DNA of 64,000 nucleotides from Bradyrhizobium betae (lineage in GTDB: Bacteria; Pseudomonadota; Alphaproteobacteria; Rhizobiales; Xanthobacteraceae). This document shows positions 51,795 to 59,111 of the stretch, one piece after another. Position 1 is the first letter of the stretch. Each line of letters starts with the position of its first letter. A model generated the notes under the pieces. That model searched no databases. It saw nothing but the letters and a program-made list of their open reading frames with translations, and was not told the DNA's origin. The translations under genes and the position numbers were made by a program. The DNA lies in NCBI RefSeq assembly GCF_004123905.1, contig NZ_MZXW01000035.1, positions 186,001-250,000 on the forward strand, written 5' to 3'.

Positions 51795-52819
51795 TGGCCA
51801 ACGACGCGATAAAGCCCCTCGCCCTGACCCTGGGAGAGCCCGCCGGCATCGGCCCCGACATCACGATCGCAGCCTGGCTCCGGCGCCGTGAGCTGAACCT
51901 GCCCGTCTTCTATCTGCTCGGCGACGAGGCTTTCATCGTCCGCCGCGCCAAGGCCCTGGAGAAGGCGCTCGGCGCCGATATCCGGATCGCCTCTGTGAGC
52001 CCGAGCGAGGCCGCAGCCACCTTCACCGAGGCCCTGCCCGTGGTGGCAACCGGCGTGCGCGCAACCGCCGAGCCCGGCAAGCCCGACGAGTCGAGCGCGC
52101 AGGCTGCGCTCGCCTCGATCCGCCAGGCGGTCGGTGATGTGCGCGCGGGCCGTGCCAGCGCCGTCGTCACCAATCCGATCGCCAAGAGCGTGCTCTACCG
52201 CGCCGGCTTCCGCCATCCCGGCCACACCGAATTCCTCGCCGAGCTCGCCGCGACCGACGGCCGCGTGCCGCAGCCGGTGATGATGCTGTGGTCGCCGCGG
52301 CTCGCCGTGGTCCCCGTGACCATCCACGTCTCCTTGCGCGATGCGCTGGTCCAGCTCACCAGCGAGCTGATCGTCTCGACCGTGCGCATCGCTGCCAGCG
52401 AGCTGAAATCCCGCTTCGGCATCGACAGGCCGCGGATCGCGATCTCCGGCCTCAATCCGCATGCCGGCGAGGACGGCTCGCTCGGCCATGAGGAGCAGAC
52501 CGTGATTGCGCCGGCGCTTAAAGTCCTGCGCAATGACGGCATCGAGGCCAGGGGCCCGCTGCCCGCCGACACCATGTTTCACGAGGCTGCGCGTGCGACC
52601 TATGACTGCGCGGTCTGCATGTATCACGACCAGGCGCTGATCCCGATCAAGACGGTCGCCTTCGACGACGCCGTCAACGTCACGCTCGGCCTGCCCTTCA
52701 TCCGCACCTCGCCCGATCACGGCACCGCCTTCGACATCGCCGGCACGGCCAAGGCCAATCCCGCCAGCCTGATCGCCGCGCTGAAGCTCGCCAGCCGCAT
52801 GGCGGCTGCGCAAAGCTGA
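51794..52819 (+). CDS. pdxA: 4-hydroxythreonine-4-phosphate dehydrogenase
   Basis: Penultimate step of vitamin B6 (pyridoxal phosphate) synthesis by the DXP-dependent route. NAD-dependent, metal-binding homodimer of 341 residues. Motifs are LALTLGEPAGIGPDITIAAW (about 9-28), GHTEFLAELA with a zinc-ligand His, AISGLNPHAGEDGSLGHEE (about 215-233) and MYHDQALIPIKTVAFDDAVN near the C-terminus with the last metal His. Codon overlaps of one base with surA and rsmA show a single operon. Confidence 0.95.
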   Translation: MANDAIKPLALTLGEPAGIGPDITIAAWLRRRELNLPVFYLLGDEAFIVRRAKALEKALGADIRIASVSPSEAAATFTEALPVVATGVRATAEPGKPDESSAQAALASIRQAVGDVRAGRASAVVTNPIAKSVLYRAGFRHPGHTEFLAELAATDGRVPQPVMMLWSPRLAVVPVTIHVSLRDALVQLTSELIVSTVRIAASELKSRFGIDRPRIAISGLNPHAGEDGSLGHEEQTVIAPALKVLRNDGIEARGPLPADTMFHEAARATYDCAVCMYHDQALIPIKTVAFDDAVNVTLGLPFIRTSPDHGTAFDIAGTAKANPASLIAALKLASRMAAAQS

Positions 52820-53676
52820 TGAGCGCGATCGACGACCTCCCGCCGCTGCGCGAGGTCATTCGCCAGCACGCGCTGTCGGCCCGCAAATCGCTCGGTCAGA
52901 ATTTTCTGCTCGACCTCAATCTCACCGCCCGCATCGCACGTGCGGCGGCTCCCCTTGAAGACTCCACCATCGTCGAGATCGGTCCCGGCCCCGGCGGACT
53001 GACGCGTGCGCTGCTCGCGCTCGGCGCCAAACGCGTCATCGCAATCGAGCACGACGAGCGCGCGATCCCGGCGTTAGAGGATATTTCCGCGCACTACCCT
53101 GACAGGCTCGAGATCGTGCATGGCGATGCCATGACCTTCGATCCGCGTCCGCTGCTCGCGGGCGAGCGCGCAAAAATCGTCGCCAATTTGCCCTACAACA
53201 TTGCGACCCAGTTGCTGATCGGCTGGCTCACCACAGAGCCCTGGCCGCCCTGGTACGACATGTTGGTGCTGATGTTCCAGCGCGAGGTCGGCGAGCGCAT
53301 CGTCGCCCGCGAGGACGAGGAGGCCTATGGCCGCCTCGGCGTGCTCGCCAACTGGCGTTGCGAGACAAAGATCCTGTTCGACATTGCGCCGTCCGCCTTC
53401 GTGCCGCCGCCGAAGGTCACCTCCTCCGTCGTGCGCCTCGTGCCGCGCGCCGAGCCGCTGCCCTGCGATCGCAAGATGCTCGAACAGGTCGCAGCTAGCG
53501 CCTTCGGCCAGCGCCGGAAAATGCTGCGGCAAAGCCTGAAATCACTGGGCGTCGATCCCACGCGGCTTGCACAAGCAGCCGGCGTCGATGCGACACGACG
53601 CGCCGAGACCATTCCGATATCAGGCTTTGTTGCCATGGCGCGTGAATTGGCGGATATACGAAAGAAGGCTGGATAA
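52819..53676 (+). CDS. rsmA: 16S rRNA dimethyladenosine methyltransferase
   Basis: KsgA/RsmA adds four methyl groups to two adjacent adenosines near the 3' end of 16S rRNA in 30S assembly. 285 residues, usual length. SAM motif I IVEIGPGPGGLTRALLALG (about 53-71), preceded by the KSLGQNFLLDLNL signature (about 23-35), with motif IV NLPYNIATQLLIGWL (about 121-135). Overlaps pdxA by 1 base; last gene of the lpt-surA-pdxA run before the alcohol dehydrogenase, which has its own ribosome site. Confidence 0.96.
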   Translation: MSAIDDLPPLREVIRQHALSARKSLGQNFLLDLNLTARIARAAAPLEDSTIVEIGPGPGGLTRALLALGAKRVIAIEHDERAIPALEDISAHYPDRLEIVHGDAMTFDPRPLLAGERAKIVANLPYNIATQLLIGWLTTEPWPPWYDMLVLMFQREVGERIVAREDEEAYGRLGVLANWRCETKILFDIAPSAFVPPPKVTSSVVRLVPRAEPLPCDRKMLEQVAASAFGQRRKMLRQSLKSLGVDPTRLAQAAGVDATRRAETIPISGFVAMARELADIRKKAG

Positions 53677-53698
53677 CAGGAATTTCGGAGGAAGGAAT

Positions 53699-54757
53699 AT
53701 GGCGTTGATGCGTCGGCAGTCCCTGGTCAAGTTCGATGCGCCCTTGTGCGAGACCATCGTCGACACGCCAAAGCCGCAGGGACGCGAGGTGCTGGTGCGC
53801 ATCGAGCGCTGCGGCCTCTGCCATTCCGACCTGCACATCCAGGACGGCTATGCCGATCTCGGCGGCGGCAAGAAGCTCGACACCACGCGCGGCATGACAC
53901 TGCCCTTCACGCTCGGCCACGAGATCGCGGGCGTCGTCGACGAAGTCGGCCCCGACGTGCCGGCGAGCCTCGTCGGCGCGAAGAAGGCCGTCTTCCCGTG
54001 GATCGGCTGCGGCCAGTGCCGCGACTGCGCCAATGGCGATGAGAACCTCTGTGCGAAGCAGCGCTTCCTCGGCGTCTCCATCGACGGCGGCTTTGCCACC
54101 CACGTGCTGGTGCCCGACGCAAAATATCTGCTCGACTATGATCCCCTGCCCGTCAACCAGGCCGCGACCCTGATGTGCTCCGGCGTCACCGCCTATGGCG
54201 CGCTCAAGCGCCTCGTCGACCGTCCGCGCCAGCGTAACCTCCTGCTGATCGGCCTCGGCGGCGTCGGCATGATGGGCATGTCGTTCGCGCAAGCCATGTT
54301 CAAGCAGCCGGTCACGGTCGCCGACCTCTCGCCGGCCGCGCGCGACACGGCGCTGAAGAACGGTGCAGCCAACGCCTACGATCCGTCCGAGCCCGACGTG
54401 ATCAAGCGCATCCTCAAGGAAACCGAGGGCGGCTTCGACGAGGTCGTCGACTTCGCCGGCAACGAGAAGTCGATGGCGTTTGCGGTTGCGGTCGCCGCGC
54501 GCGGCGGCAAGGTCGTGGTCTCCGGCCTGATGGGCGGCCAGTTCACGCTGCCGATGGTGCAATGGGTCTACAAGCGCCTCACCGTCGAAGGCTTCATGGT
54601 CGGCACGCTAGCGGAAGCGCAGGAGTTGATGGCGCTCGCCCGCGCCGGCAAGATCAAGCCGACGCCGATGCGCGAGGAGCCGATGGGTGATGTCCAGAAA
54701 TGGATCGACGAGCTTCGGGCCGGCAAGGTCGTCGGCCGCATCGTGCTGAAGAACTGA
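53699..54757 (+). CDS. Zinc-dependent alcohol dehydrogenase (MDR family)
   Basis: 352 residues of the medium-chain dehydrogenase/reductase superfamily, NAD(P)-dependent. The catalytic zinc ligand motif is CGLCHSDLHIQDGY (about 38-51), the GHE-type motif is PFTLGHEIAGVVDEV, and the structural zinc Cys cluster is GCGQCRDCANGDENLC. The Rossmann loop is LIGLGGVGMMGMS (about 182-194). The ATG at 53699 follows CGGAGGAAGGAAT. It is 22 bases after rsmA on the same strand but has its own ribosome site, so it may be a separate unit. Substrate unclear; a primary alcohol or formaldehyde-adduct type is possible. Confidence 0.88.
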   Translation: MALMRRQSLVKFDAPLCETIVDTPKPQGREVLVRIERCGLCHSDLHIQDGYADLGGGKKLDTTRGMTLPFTLGHEIAGVVDEVGPDVPASLVGAKKAVFPWIGCGQCRDCANGDENLCAKQRFLGVSIDGGFATHVLVPDAKYLLDYDPLPVNQAATLMCSGVTAYGALKRLVDRPRQRNLLLIGLGGVGMMGMSFAQAMFKQPVTVADLSPAARDTALKNGAANAYDPSEPDVIKRILKETEGGFDEVVDFAGNEKSMAFAVAVAARGGKVVVSGLMGGQFTLPMVQWVYKRLTVEGFMVGTLAEAQELMALARAGKIKPTPMREEPMGDVQKWIDELRAGKVVGRIVLKN

Positions 54758-54767
54758 CGCAAGAAAA

Positions 54768-54815
54768 TCTGAAGAGGCCTGACTCTGAAGAGGCTTGACT
54801 CTCAAGAGGCTTGGC
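54768..54815 (+). repeat. Three tandem 16-base repeats
   Basis: TCTGAAGAGGCCTGAC (54768-54783), TCTGAAGAGGCTTGAC (54784-54799) and TCTCAAGAGGCTTGGC (54800-54815) follow one another directly, 10 bases after the dehydrogenase stop. The rest of the gap to the pilin gene shows only a GC-rich stretch. Confidence 0.8.
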
Positions 54816-54956
54816 GACGGGATTTGCCTCTCGCCGCCACGCTTTCCCCGGCGCAATTAACCCGGAATTGACGCAAGGTCCGGTTCCAAATAGGGGAACC
54901 GGTGACCGGCGAGCTATAAGCCCCACCAGCTTGCAATTCGGAATTCTGGTGAGACC

Positions 54957-55118
54957 ATGCAGACCATCCGCCGATTTCTGGCCGACGAATCCGGCGCGAC
55001 CGCGATCGAGTACGGCCTGATCGCTGCCGGCATCGCGCTTGCGATCATCGCCGTGGTCAACAATCTCGGCTCGACGATGAAGCTGAAGTTCGGCTCGATC
55101 AGCACCTCGCTGAAGTAG
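54957..55118 (+). CDS. Flp-type IVb pilin (orphan)
   Basis: 53 residues with a short leader MQTIRRFLADESG followed by the class IVb pilin start ATAIEYGLIAAGIALAIIAV (about 14-33); the G-A-T-A-I-E-Y-G-L core with Glu at +5 is diagnostic, with prepilin peptidase cleavage expected after the Gly. The tail NNLGSTMKLKFGSISTSLK is typical of Flp/Fap pilins that form thin tad pili. No cpaA-F or tad genes lie in the window, so it is an orphan copy, the assembly genes being elsewhere. GGTGAG precedes the start. Confidence 0.9.
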   Translation: MQTIRRFLADESGATAIEYGLIAAGIALAIIAVVNNLGSTMKLKFGSISTSLK

Positions 55119-55153
55119 CGCGACGCCGTTCGCTCACGGCACTCCCCGCGCGC

Positions 55154-55178
55154 GGAACGCCCGCGCGCGCGCCGCGTT
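55154..55178 (+). promoter_or_regulatory. EcfG-type promoter match 1
   Basis: GGAAC (55154-55158), 16 bases, CGTT (55175-55178) fit the alphaproteobacterial EcfG general-stress consensus. The predicted transcript would start within 2-3 bases of the ATG at 55187, which has no ribosome site, so a leaderless mRNA is possible. The site overlaps a CGCGCGCG hairpin (55147-55169) that could equally be a terminator of the pilin gene. Confidence 0.35.
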
Positions 55179-55186
55179 GGCAGCGC

Positions 55187-55417
55187 ATGTCCATTCGCAG
55201 CACCGTCGAAAGCGCATTCTTCATCGCCTGGAGTTTTCTGGAGGGAAGCGGCGAGCTCGGGCCTCCGGACGAGACCGCGAACGTTCTTCTCGACGCCATC
55301 GAAGCGCAGCTCAGGCGCGGCGAACGCCGGCAGCTGATGCTCGCCAACAAGGCGATCGACACCTGGCGCGCGCACGCGGCGCAAAGCCGGCCGTCGCAGC
55401 CAGCACGCTTCGGGTGA
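55187..55417 (+). CDS. Small hypothetical protein, 76 residues
   Basis: Helical, charged protein: MSIRSTVESAFFIAWSFLEG at the start, then DETANVLLDAIEAQLRRGER and QLMLANKAIDTWRAH. An amphipathic pattern and high Ala/Leu/Glu/Arg content suggest a small folded protein, not a chance frame. No family recognised. No ribosome site before the ATG; an EcfG-type promoter match ends just upstream, which would give a leaderless mRNA induced in stress. It is the first of several small genes in this strip. Confidence 0.65.
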   Translation: MSIRSTVESAFFIAWSFLEGSGELGPPDETANVLLDAIEAQLRRGERRQLMLANKAIDTWRAHAAQSRPSQPARFG

Positions 55418-55610
55418 CCGGAGGCGCCAATTCCGAAGGATGGATTTGGCGACGTCGCAATCCCGGTTTTTCCAAATTTCGATAGCGATTCCGGCGCGTT
55501 TCGCTCGTCATCGGCTTGCGCCCCTCAGGCACAACTTGCGTTAGTGCGCCGCTCGATCGCTACAGGAGCAAAGCCTTCGCAACGCCTACCCTTTCGACGA
55601 AGACGACAAG

Positions 55611-55856
55611 GTGTCGCTTCGCCACACCATCATCGCCATCGCGATGGGCGCGCTGTTCTCGCTGACACCGCCGCTGCTGCAAGCCGCCGACGACATCAAG
55701 CGGCTGGTCAGGAAGTACTGCAAGTCGCGCCCGCCGCCCGGGACCGAGGCCAGCGAACGATCGCTGGAGACGATCCTCGAAGAGGTCCGCGCCGGCGAGG
55801 CGCGACAACAGCCCGACATATCGCCGCCTGATGCGCGAGATGAGCCGAAGCGATAG
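55611..55856 (+). CDS. Small hypothetical secreted protein, 81 residues
   Basis: GTG start at 55611 with an N-terminal signal peptide: RHTIIAIAMGALFSLTPPLL, cleavage near LLQA-AD. The mature chain has DIKRLVRKYCKSRPPPGTEA and ends in a charged tail PDARDEPKR, with a single Cys. No family seen. Other starts in frame (ATG at 55644) would destroy the signal peptide. It lies 193 bases after the 76-residue gene; no promoter is evident. Confidence 0.55.
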   Translation: MSLRHTIIAIAMGALFSLTPPLLQAADDIKRLVRKYCKSRPPPGTEASERSLETILEEVRAGEARQQPDISPPDARDEPKR

Positions 55857-55899
55857 CCCTCGGCGCCTGATCACGACCGATTACATCGGCATCGACATT

Positions 55900-55925
55900 G
55901 GAACGTCACGCGCCTCCCATGCGTT
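55900..55925 (+). promoter_or_regulatory. EcfG-type promoter match 2
   Basis: GGAAC (55900-55904), a 17-base spacer and CGTT (55922-55925) match the EcfG consensus exactly. A transcript start at about 55932 gives a 50-60 base leader ahead of the 56-residue gene, the normal geometry. Confidence 0.55.
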
Positions 55926-55988
55926 TGCTTCTCGTCAGGCACACCAGACACTCATCCGGGGGACCGAAGAGGAGAGACGAGCTTGGTC

Positions 55989-56159
55989 ATGACAGACAAA
56001 TGGTACGATCCGATATCCGAGCGCTGGATCGCACCGCGTGAAACGCGCCTTCGGCCGACAGCCCCGGCTGCAAGCGCGAACCACGTGCTGGAGCTCGAGA
56101 AGACGATCGAAGTCCAGCGCATCTGGCGCGCGCTCGTCGATTGCTGCGCAGGCGATTGA
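55989..56159 (+). CDS. Small hypothetical protein, 56 residues
   Basis: Short frame MTDKWYDPISERWIAPRETR with a Trp/Pro-rich head and helix ASANHVLELEKTIEVQRIWR. GAGGAGAG lies upstream, well spaced for a TTG at 55983 or longer for the ATG at 55989. A consensus EcfG promoter stands 64 bases before it. No family recognised; a stress-induced small protein is a reasonable guess. Confidence 0.5.
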   Translation: MTDKWYDPISERWIAPRETRLRPTAPAASANHVLELEKTIEVQRIWRALVDCCAGD

Positions 56160-56184
56160 CGCATTCACCGTGCGCAACGGCGGA

Positions 56185-56209
56185 GGAACCCACCGTCGGC
56201 TGCGCCGTT
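56185..56209 (+). promoter_or_regulatory. EcfG-type promoter match 3
   Basis: GGAAC (56185-56189), 16 bases, CGTT (56206-56209) match the EcfG consensus. Initiation at about 56216 would put the ATG at 56220 almost at the transcript start, or give a 45-base leader to a later ATG at 56262. Confidence 0.45.
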
Positions 56210-56219
56210 GGTACCCTGC

Positions 56220-56453
56220 ATGAACGATCCCGCATCACCGGCAAGATCACCGGCAAGGCCGATGGCGACCGCGATCCGCTATCTTGCAATCGCCGTCGGC
56301 GGTACCTGCCTGCTGCTCGCCGCCATCTGCATCGCCATCGCGTGCCAGGTCTTTATTCAGACCGGTGTGTTTGCGCAGTCATATGCGATGGTGGGATTGA
56401 TCAGCGTCGTGCTAGGCAGCTTGGCGCTCATGCTGGCGCGGGTGTGGAAGTAG
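56220..56453 (+). CDS. Small two-helix membrane protein
   Basis: Up to 77 residues. Two hydrophobic helices: IAVGGTCLLLAAICIAIACQ and AMVGLISVVLGSLALMLARV, with a short loop between, ending Trp-Lys. A Pro/Ser/Arg N-terminal stretch (NDPASPARSPARP) exists only with the first ATG. The EcfG-type promoter upstream and the lack of a ribosome site at 56220 make the ATG at 56262 (MATAIRYL) a serious alternative, giving 63 residues. Likely inner membrane. Convergent with a secreted protein gene 6 bases away. No family recognised. Confidence 0.6.
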   Translation: MNDPASPARSPARPMATAIRYLAIAVGGTCLLLAAICIAIACQVFIQTGVFAQSYAMVGLISVVLGSLALMLARVWK

Positions 56454-56459
56454 AGCCAT

Positions 56460-56810
56460 TTATCTAGGCGAGACAGTCCGGACAATCGAATTGATCTCGA
56501 CCCAGCCAAAGGCCCCATGCCCCCTGATGGTGCCCTTGATCTCGCAACGATCCCCCAATTTGCAGACATTCAGCACACGGCTTCTGTACTTGTCATCGAT
56601 ATCGGCATCACACCATGTCAGCATGTTCTGATCCGGCGTCAGCAGGAGAATGCCCTGTTCTTCGGCCAGGACGCCGCTGCAAGTAAACCGATTGTCCTTT
56701 GGCCATACAAGTTTCGGGTCCGGCTTGTTTGTCGCCGCCAGTGCTGCGCCGGCACCGAGGCAGGTCACCGCCAATCCTGCCATTGCCAGACGTGCTGCGA
56801 CCCGGTTCAT
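56460..56810 (-). CDS. Hypothetical secreted protein with paired Cys
   Basis: 116 residues with a clear signal peptide (LAMAGLAVTCLGAGAALAAT, cleavage near ALA-A). The mature domain has three Cys (TCSGVLAEE, TWCDADID, NVCKLGDRCEIKGTIR gives a further pair) and an OB-like strand order (GDRCEIKGTIRGHGAFGWVE). The segment resembles small periplasmic proteins of unknown function in Bradyrhizobium. Convergent with the two-helix membrane gene. No start alternatives nearby. Confidence 0.7.
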   Translation of the reverse strand: MNRVAARLAMAGLAVTCLGAGAALAATNKPDPKLVWPKDNRFTCSGVLAEEQGILLLTPDQNMLTWCDADIDDKYRSRVLNVCKLGDRCEIKGTIRGHGAFGWVEINSIVRTVSPR

Positions 56811-56846
56811 CGTTAGACTCGCGATTCGTCGTTCGTAGGATGGGGA

Positions 56847-57026
56847 GAGCGCTTGCGAAACCCATCGCCTGCCTATCGCCGTTCTCCATAGTCACGGCCA
56901 TCACCCGACTGGTCGCCCGCCCAATCCATCGGATAGTTGCCAATCGCGCACCCGGTCGTCCAGCCCATACTCGGCCGGGTTGACCTTTCTTGATCCGCAA
57001 CACAGCGACGGGTTTCGCAAGCGCTC
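56847..57026. repeat. Inverted-repeat element with perfect 17-base ends
   Basis: GAGCGCTTGCGAAACCC (56847-56863) and GGGTTTCGCAAGCGCTC (57010-57026) are exact inverted copies bounding 180 bases; the matching extends inward with one mismatch (ATCGC versus GCGAC). No transposase gene lies inside, so a small non-autonomous repeat is likely. The roughly 500-base gap 56811-57307 holds no convincing gene; long frames in it are on GC-rich repeat-like sequence. Confidence 0.6.
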
Positions 57027-57307
57027 AATGCCCGGCCTTCCCTGCGCCCTTTGGCTTCCATCGGGCGAACGTGACGAAGCAAGGCTCGGGCAGAACCTGC
57101 CCCGGGGAGTGCGAAACCATGTCCCCTCGCCGTTCGCTGCGCGCGCAAGCAACGGCGCCAGCAAAAAGCCTGATTTCGCGGCGGAACGAACGCGCGCGAG
57201 GTCCAATTGAGGCCACATCCTCTCCGGATTTGCGGCTCATTGCCACCCAAGTCTTTGATGACAAAGGGCCGGTAAAGAGTTGCGTCATGCGTAACCGGGA
57301 GACCAGG

Positions 57308-58516
57308 ATGGGCAACCGCACCGCAAAGTTCATATCAGCGCTTGTTGGCAGTATCATTGCCGGCGTACCGCTGGCCGCCGTGTCGCAAAACGCACCGGCC
57401 GTATCGAGCACGGCGAGTGCCGCGAGCGACTGTCTCGCCTCGGCGAAAGGCACCGCGCCGCAGGGCCAGCACTGGTACTATCGCCTCGATCGCGCGACCA
57501 AGCGGCAGTGCTGGTATCTGCGCGCCGAAGGCGGCAAGGTCACGCAGAGCGCGCAGGCGACCGACACGCCAGACGCGGATTCTGCCGCATCGCCATCGGT
57601 GCAGAATGCGCGTGCCGAATACATCGCGCCGCAGACCGCGCCGAACGTGACCGCGCCAGCGCTGGCCGCAGCGAGTGCACCGCTGGTCGAACAGCAGCCG
57701 TCGAGCACCGTCACCGATAGCAACGCGGAACAGCCCGCGGTCGCCGCGCGCTGGCCCGATGCCTCCGCAACGGCCGCTGCGGCGCAGCCGAGCGCGAAGC
57801 CGGCAAAGCCCGCAGCAGCTCCTGTGGCGCTAGCCGCAGCCGAAATTCCCGCCGACAAGCCGACCGGCTCGCTGCAGATGCTGCTGCTCGTGATCGGCGG
57901 CGCGCTGGCGCTCGCAGGCCTCCTCGCCAGCATCATCTACCGCTTCGCCGGCGGGCGCGTCCGCGCCAAGGCGGGCGACCACCGCCGCGTGAATTGGGAC
58001 GATCGGGAGCCGCACGATCTCGACGACAGTCGCGCCCCCTGGCTCGAAGCGACGCCGGCCGTCACGCCACGCGCGCAGCGGCCACACCCGATCGACTTCG
58101 ATGCCGTAAGATCGCAGGCGACGCGGCCGCAGGCCCCGCAACTCGCCGCGTTCAGCAACGAGATCGGCCGGATCGCGGCACAATCCCGTTCCCCTCGCGA
58201 TGAGGTCGCAGTAGACCTCGACGAGGCCGCCATATTCGACGGAGAGTTCGAGATCGAGAGGTCAGCGCCTCGTCTCGCGGTCAACGCCACGCAGGACGAG
58301 GAGCCCGTCGACGACAAGCCCGTCGATCGCAACGAAGACGTGCAGACCGAGGACGCCGTCGACATCGACATCATCACGGCGATGCTGGAACGGCTGGCGC
58401 AGGAAGGGCCGCGGCTGTCGCGGCCTGACCCTGACCCTAGCCTCGATTCTAGCCCTGGAGCTGCCCTTGTAGACCTCGCACGAACCCCACGAGGCCAGTC
58501 CGCCGCTCGCGCTTGA
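57308..58516 (+). CDS. Membrane-anchored protein of unknown function, 402 residues
   Basis: Start ATG at 57308 after GGGAG, giving signal-like helix FISALVGSIIAGVPLAAVS. A Cys-containing segment (DCLASAKGTAPQGQHWYYRL, then RATKRQCWYLRAEGGKV) is followed by a long Ala/Pro/Ser linker, one membrane helix (LQMLLLVIGGALALAGLLAS, about 190-209), then a charged cytoplasmic tail rich in Arg, Asp and Glu. The first domain resembles small periplasmic Cys domains seen in alphaproteobacteria; no name assigned. Its last 68 bases run into the 3' end of gmk on the other strand, an unusual convergent overlap. Confidence 0.65.
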   Translation: MGNRTAKFISALVGSIIAGVPLAAVSQNAPAVSSTASAASDCLASAKGTAPQGQHWYYRLDRATKRQCWYLRAEGGKVTQSAQATDTPDADSAASPSVQNARAEYIAPQTAPNVTAPALAAASAPLVEQQPSSTVTDSNAEQPAVAARWPDASATAAAAQPSAKPAKPAAAPVALAAAEIPADKPTGSLQMLLLVIGGALALAGLLASIIYRFAGGRVRAKAGDHRRVNWDDREPHDLDDSRAPWLEATPAVTPRAQRPHPIDFDAVRSQATRPQAPQLAAFSNEIGRIAAQSRSPRDEVAVDLDEAAIFDGEFEIERSAPRLAVNATQDEEPVDDKPVDRNEDVQTEDAVDIDIITAMLERLAQEGPRLSRPDPDPSLDSSPGAALVDLARTPRGQSAARA

Positions 58517-59108
58517 GCCGTTCGGCCTTGAGGATCGACTGCACCTCGGCGAAGGCTTCGTCGACGTCGTGGTTGATCACGATGTAGTCGTACTCGGCCC
58601 AGTGGCTCATCTCGTGGCTGGCGCGGCTCATGCGCTTGCGGATCACCTCGTCGGAATCCTGCGCGCGCGAATGCAGCCGCTTCTCGAGATCGGCCGCCGA
58701 CGGCGGCAGAATGAACACGCGCACCACGTCAACGCTGGCTTTCTGGTGCAGTTGCTGGGTGCCCTGCCAATCGATGTCGAACAGCACGTCCTTGCCGGCA
58801 GACAGTGCTGCCTCCACCGGCGCACGCGGCGTGCCGTAGAGATTGTCGAACACGGTCGCCCATTCGAGCAGCTCGTCGTCCTTGACCATCGCTTCGAAGC
58901 GCGGCTTGTCCACGAAGAAATAGTCCCGCCCGTCGACCTCACCGGGTCGCTTTGCGCGCGTGGTCGCCGACACCGACATTTTCAGGCCGGGCTCGCGGTC
59001 GAGCAGCATCCGCGACAGCGTCGTCTTGCCCGCGCCCGATGGCGAGGACAGCACGAACATCAATCCGCGCCGCTCGACACCGTCAGTAACGTGACCGCCC
59101 GTCGCCAT
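58449..59108 (-). CDS. gmk: Guanylate kinase
   Basis: Phosphorylates GMP to GDP with ATP. 219 residues. P-loop SPSGAGKT (22-29), GMP-binding segment PGEVDGRDYFFVDKPRFEAM (about 57-76) and lid region RRHSRAQDSDE-like SRAQDSDEVIRKRMSRASHE. Downstream end overlaps the 3' end of the convergent membrane-protein gene by 68 bases; the overlap covers the last 21 residues, which go beyond a typical E. coli length by about 10. It is 3 bases after yicC in the same operon. Confidence 0.96.
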   Translation of the reverse strand: MATGGHVTDGVERRGLMFVLSSPSGAGKTTLSRMLLDREPGLKMSVSATTRAKRPGEVDGRDYFFVDKPRFEAMVKDDELLEWATVFDNLYGTPRAPVEAALSAGKDVLFDIDWQGTQQLHQKASVDVVRVFILPPSAADLEKRLHSRAQDSDEVIRKRMSRASHEMSHWAEYDYIVINHDVDEAFAEVQSILKAERLKRERRTGLVGFVRGLQGQLQG

Positions 59109-59111
59109 CGA

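Noticed and set aside
57180..57200. GGAAC-like hexamers before the 402-residue gene
   Set aside because: No CGTT at the right distance, so not an EcfG promoter.
56608..57250. Long minus-strand frames in the inverted-repeat region
   Set aside because: They run through repeat-like sequence and an intact signal-peptide gene; composition is not protein-like.
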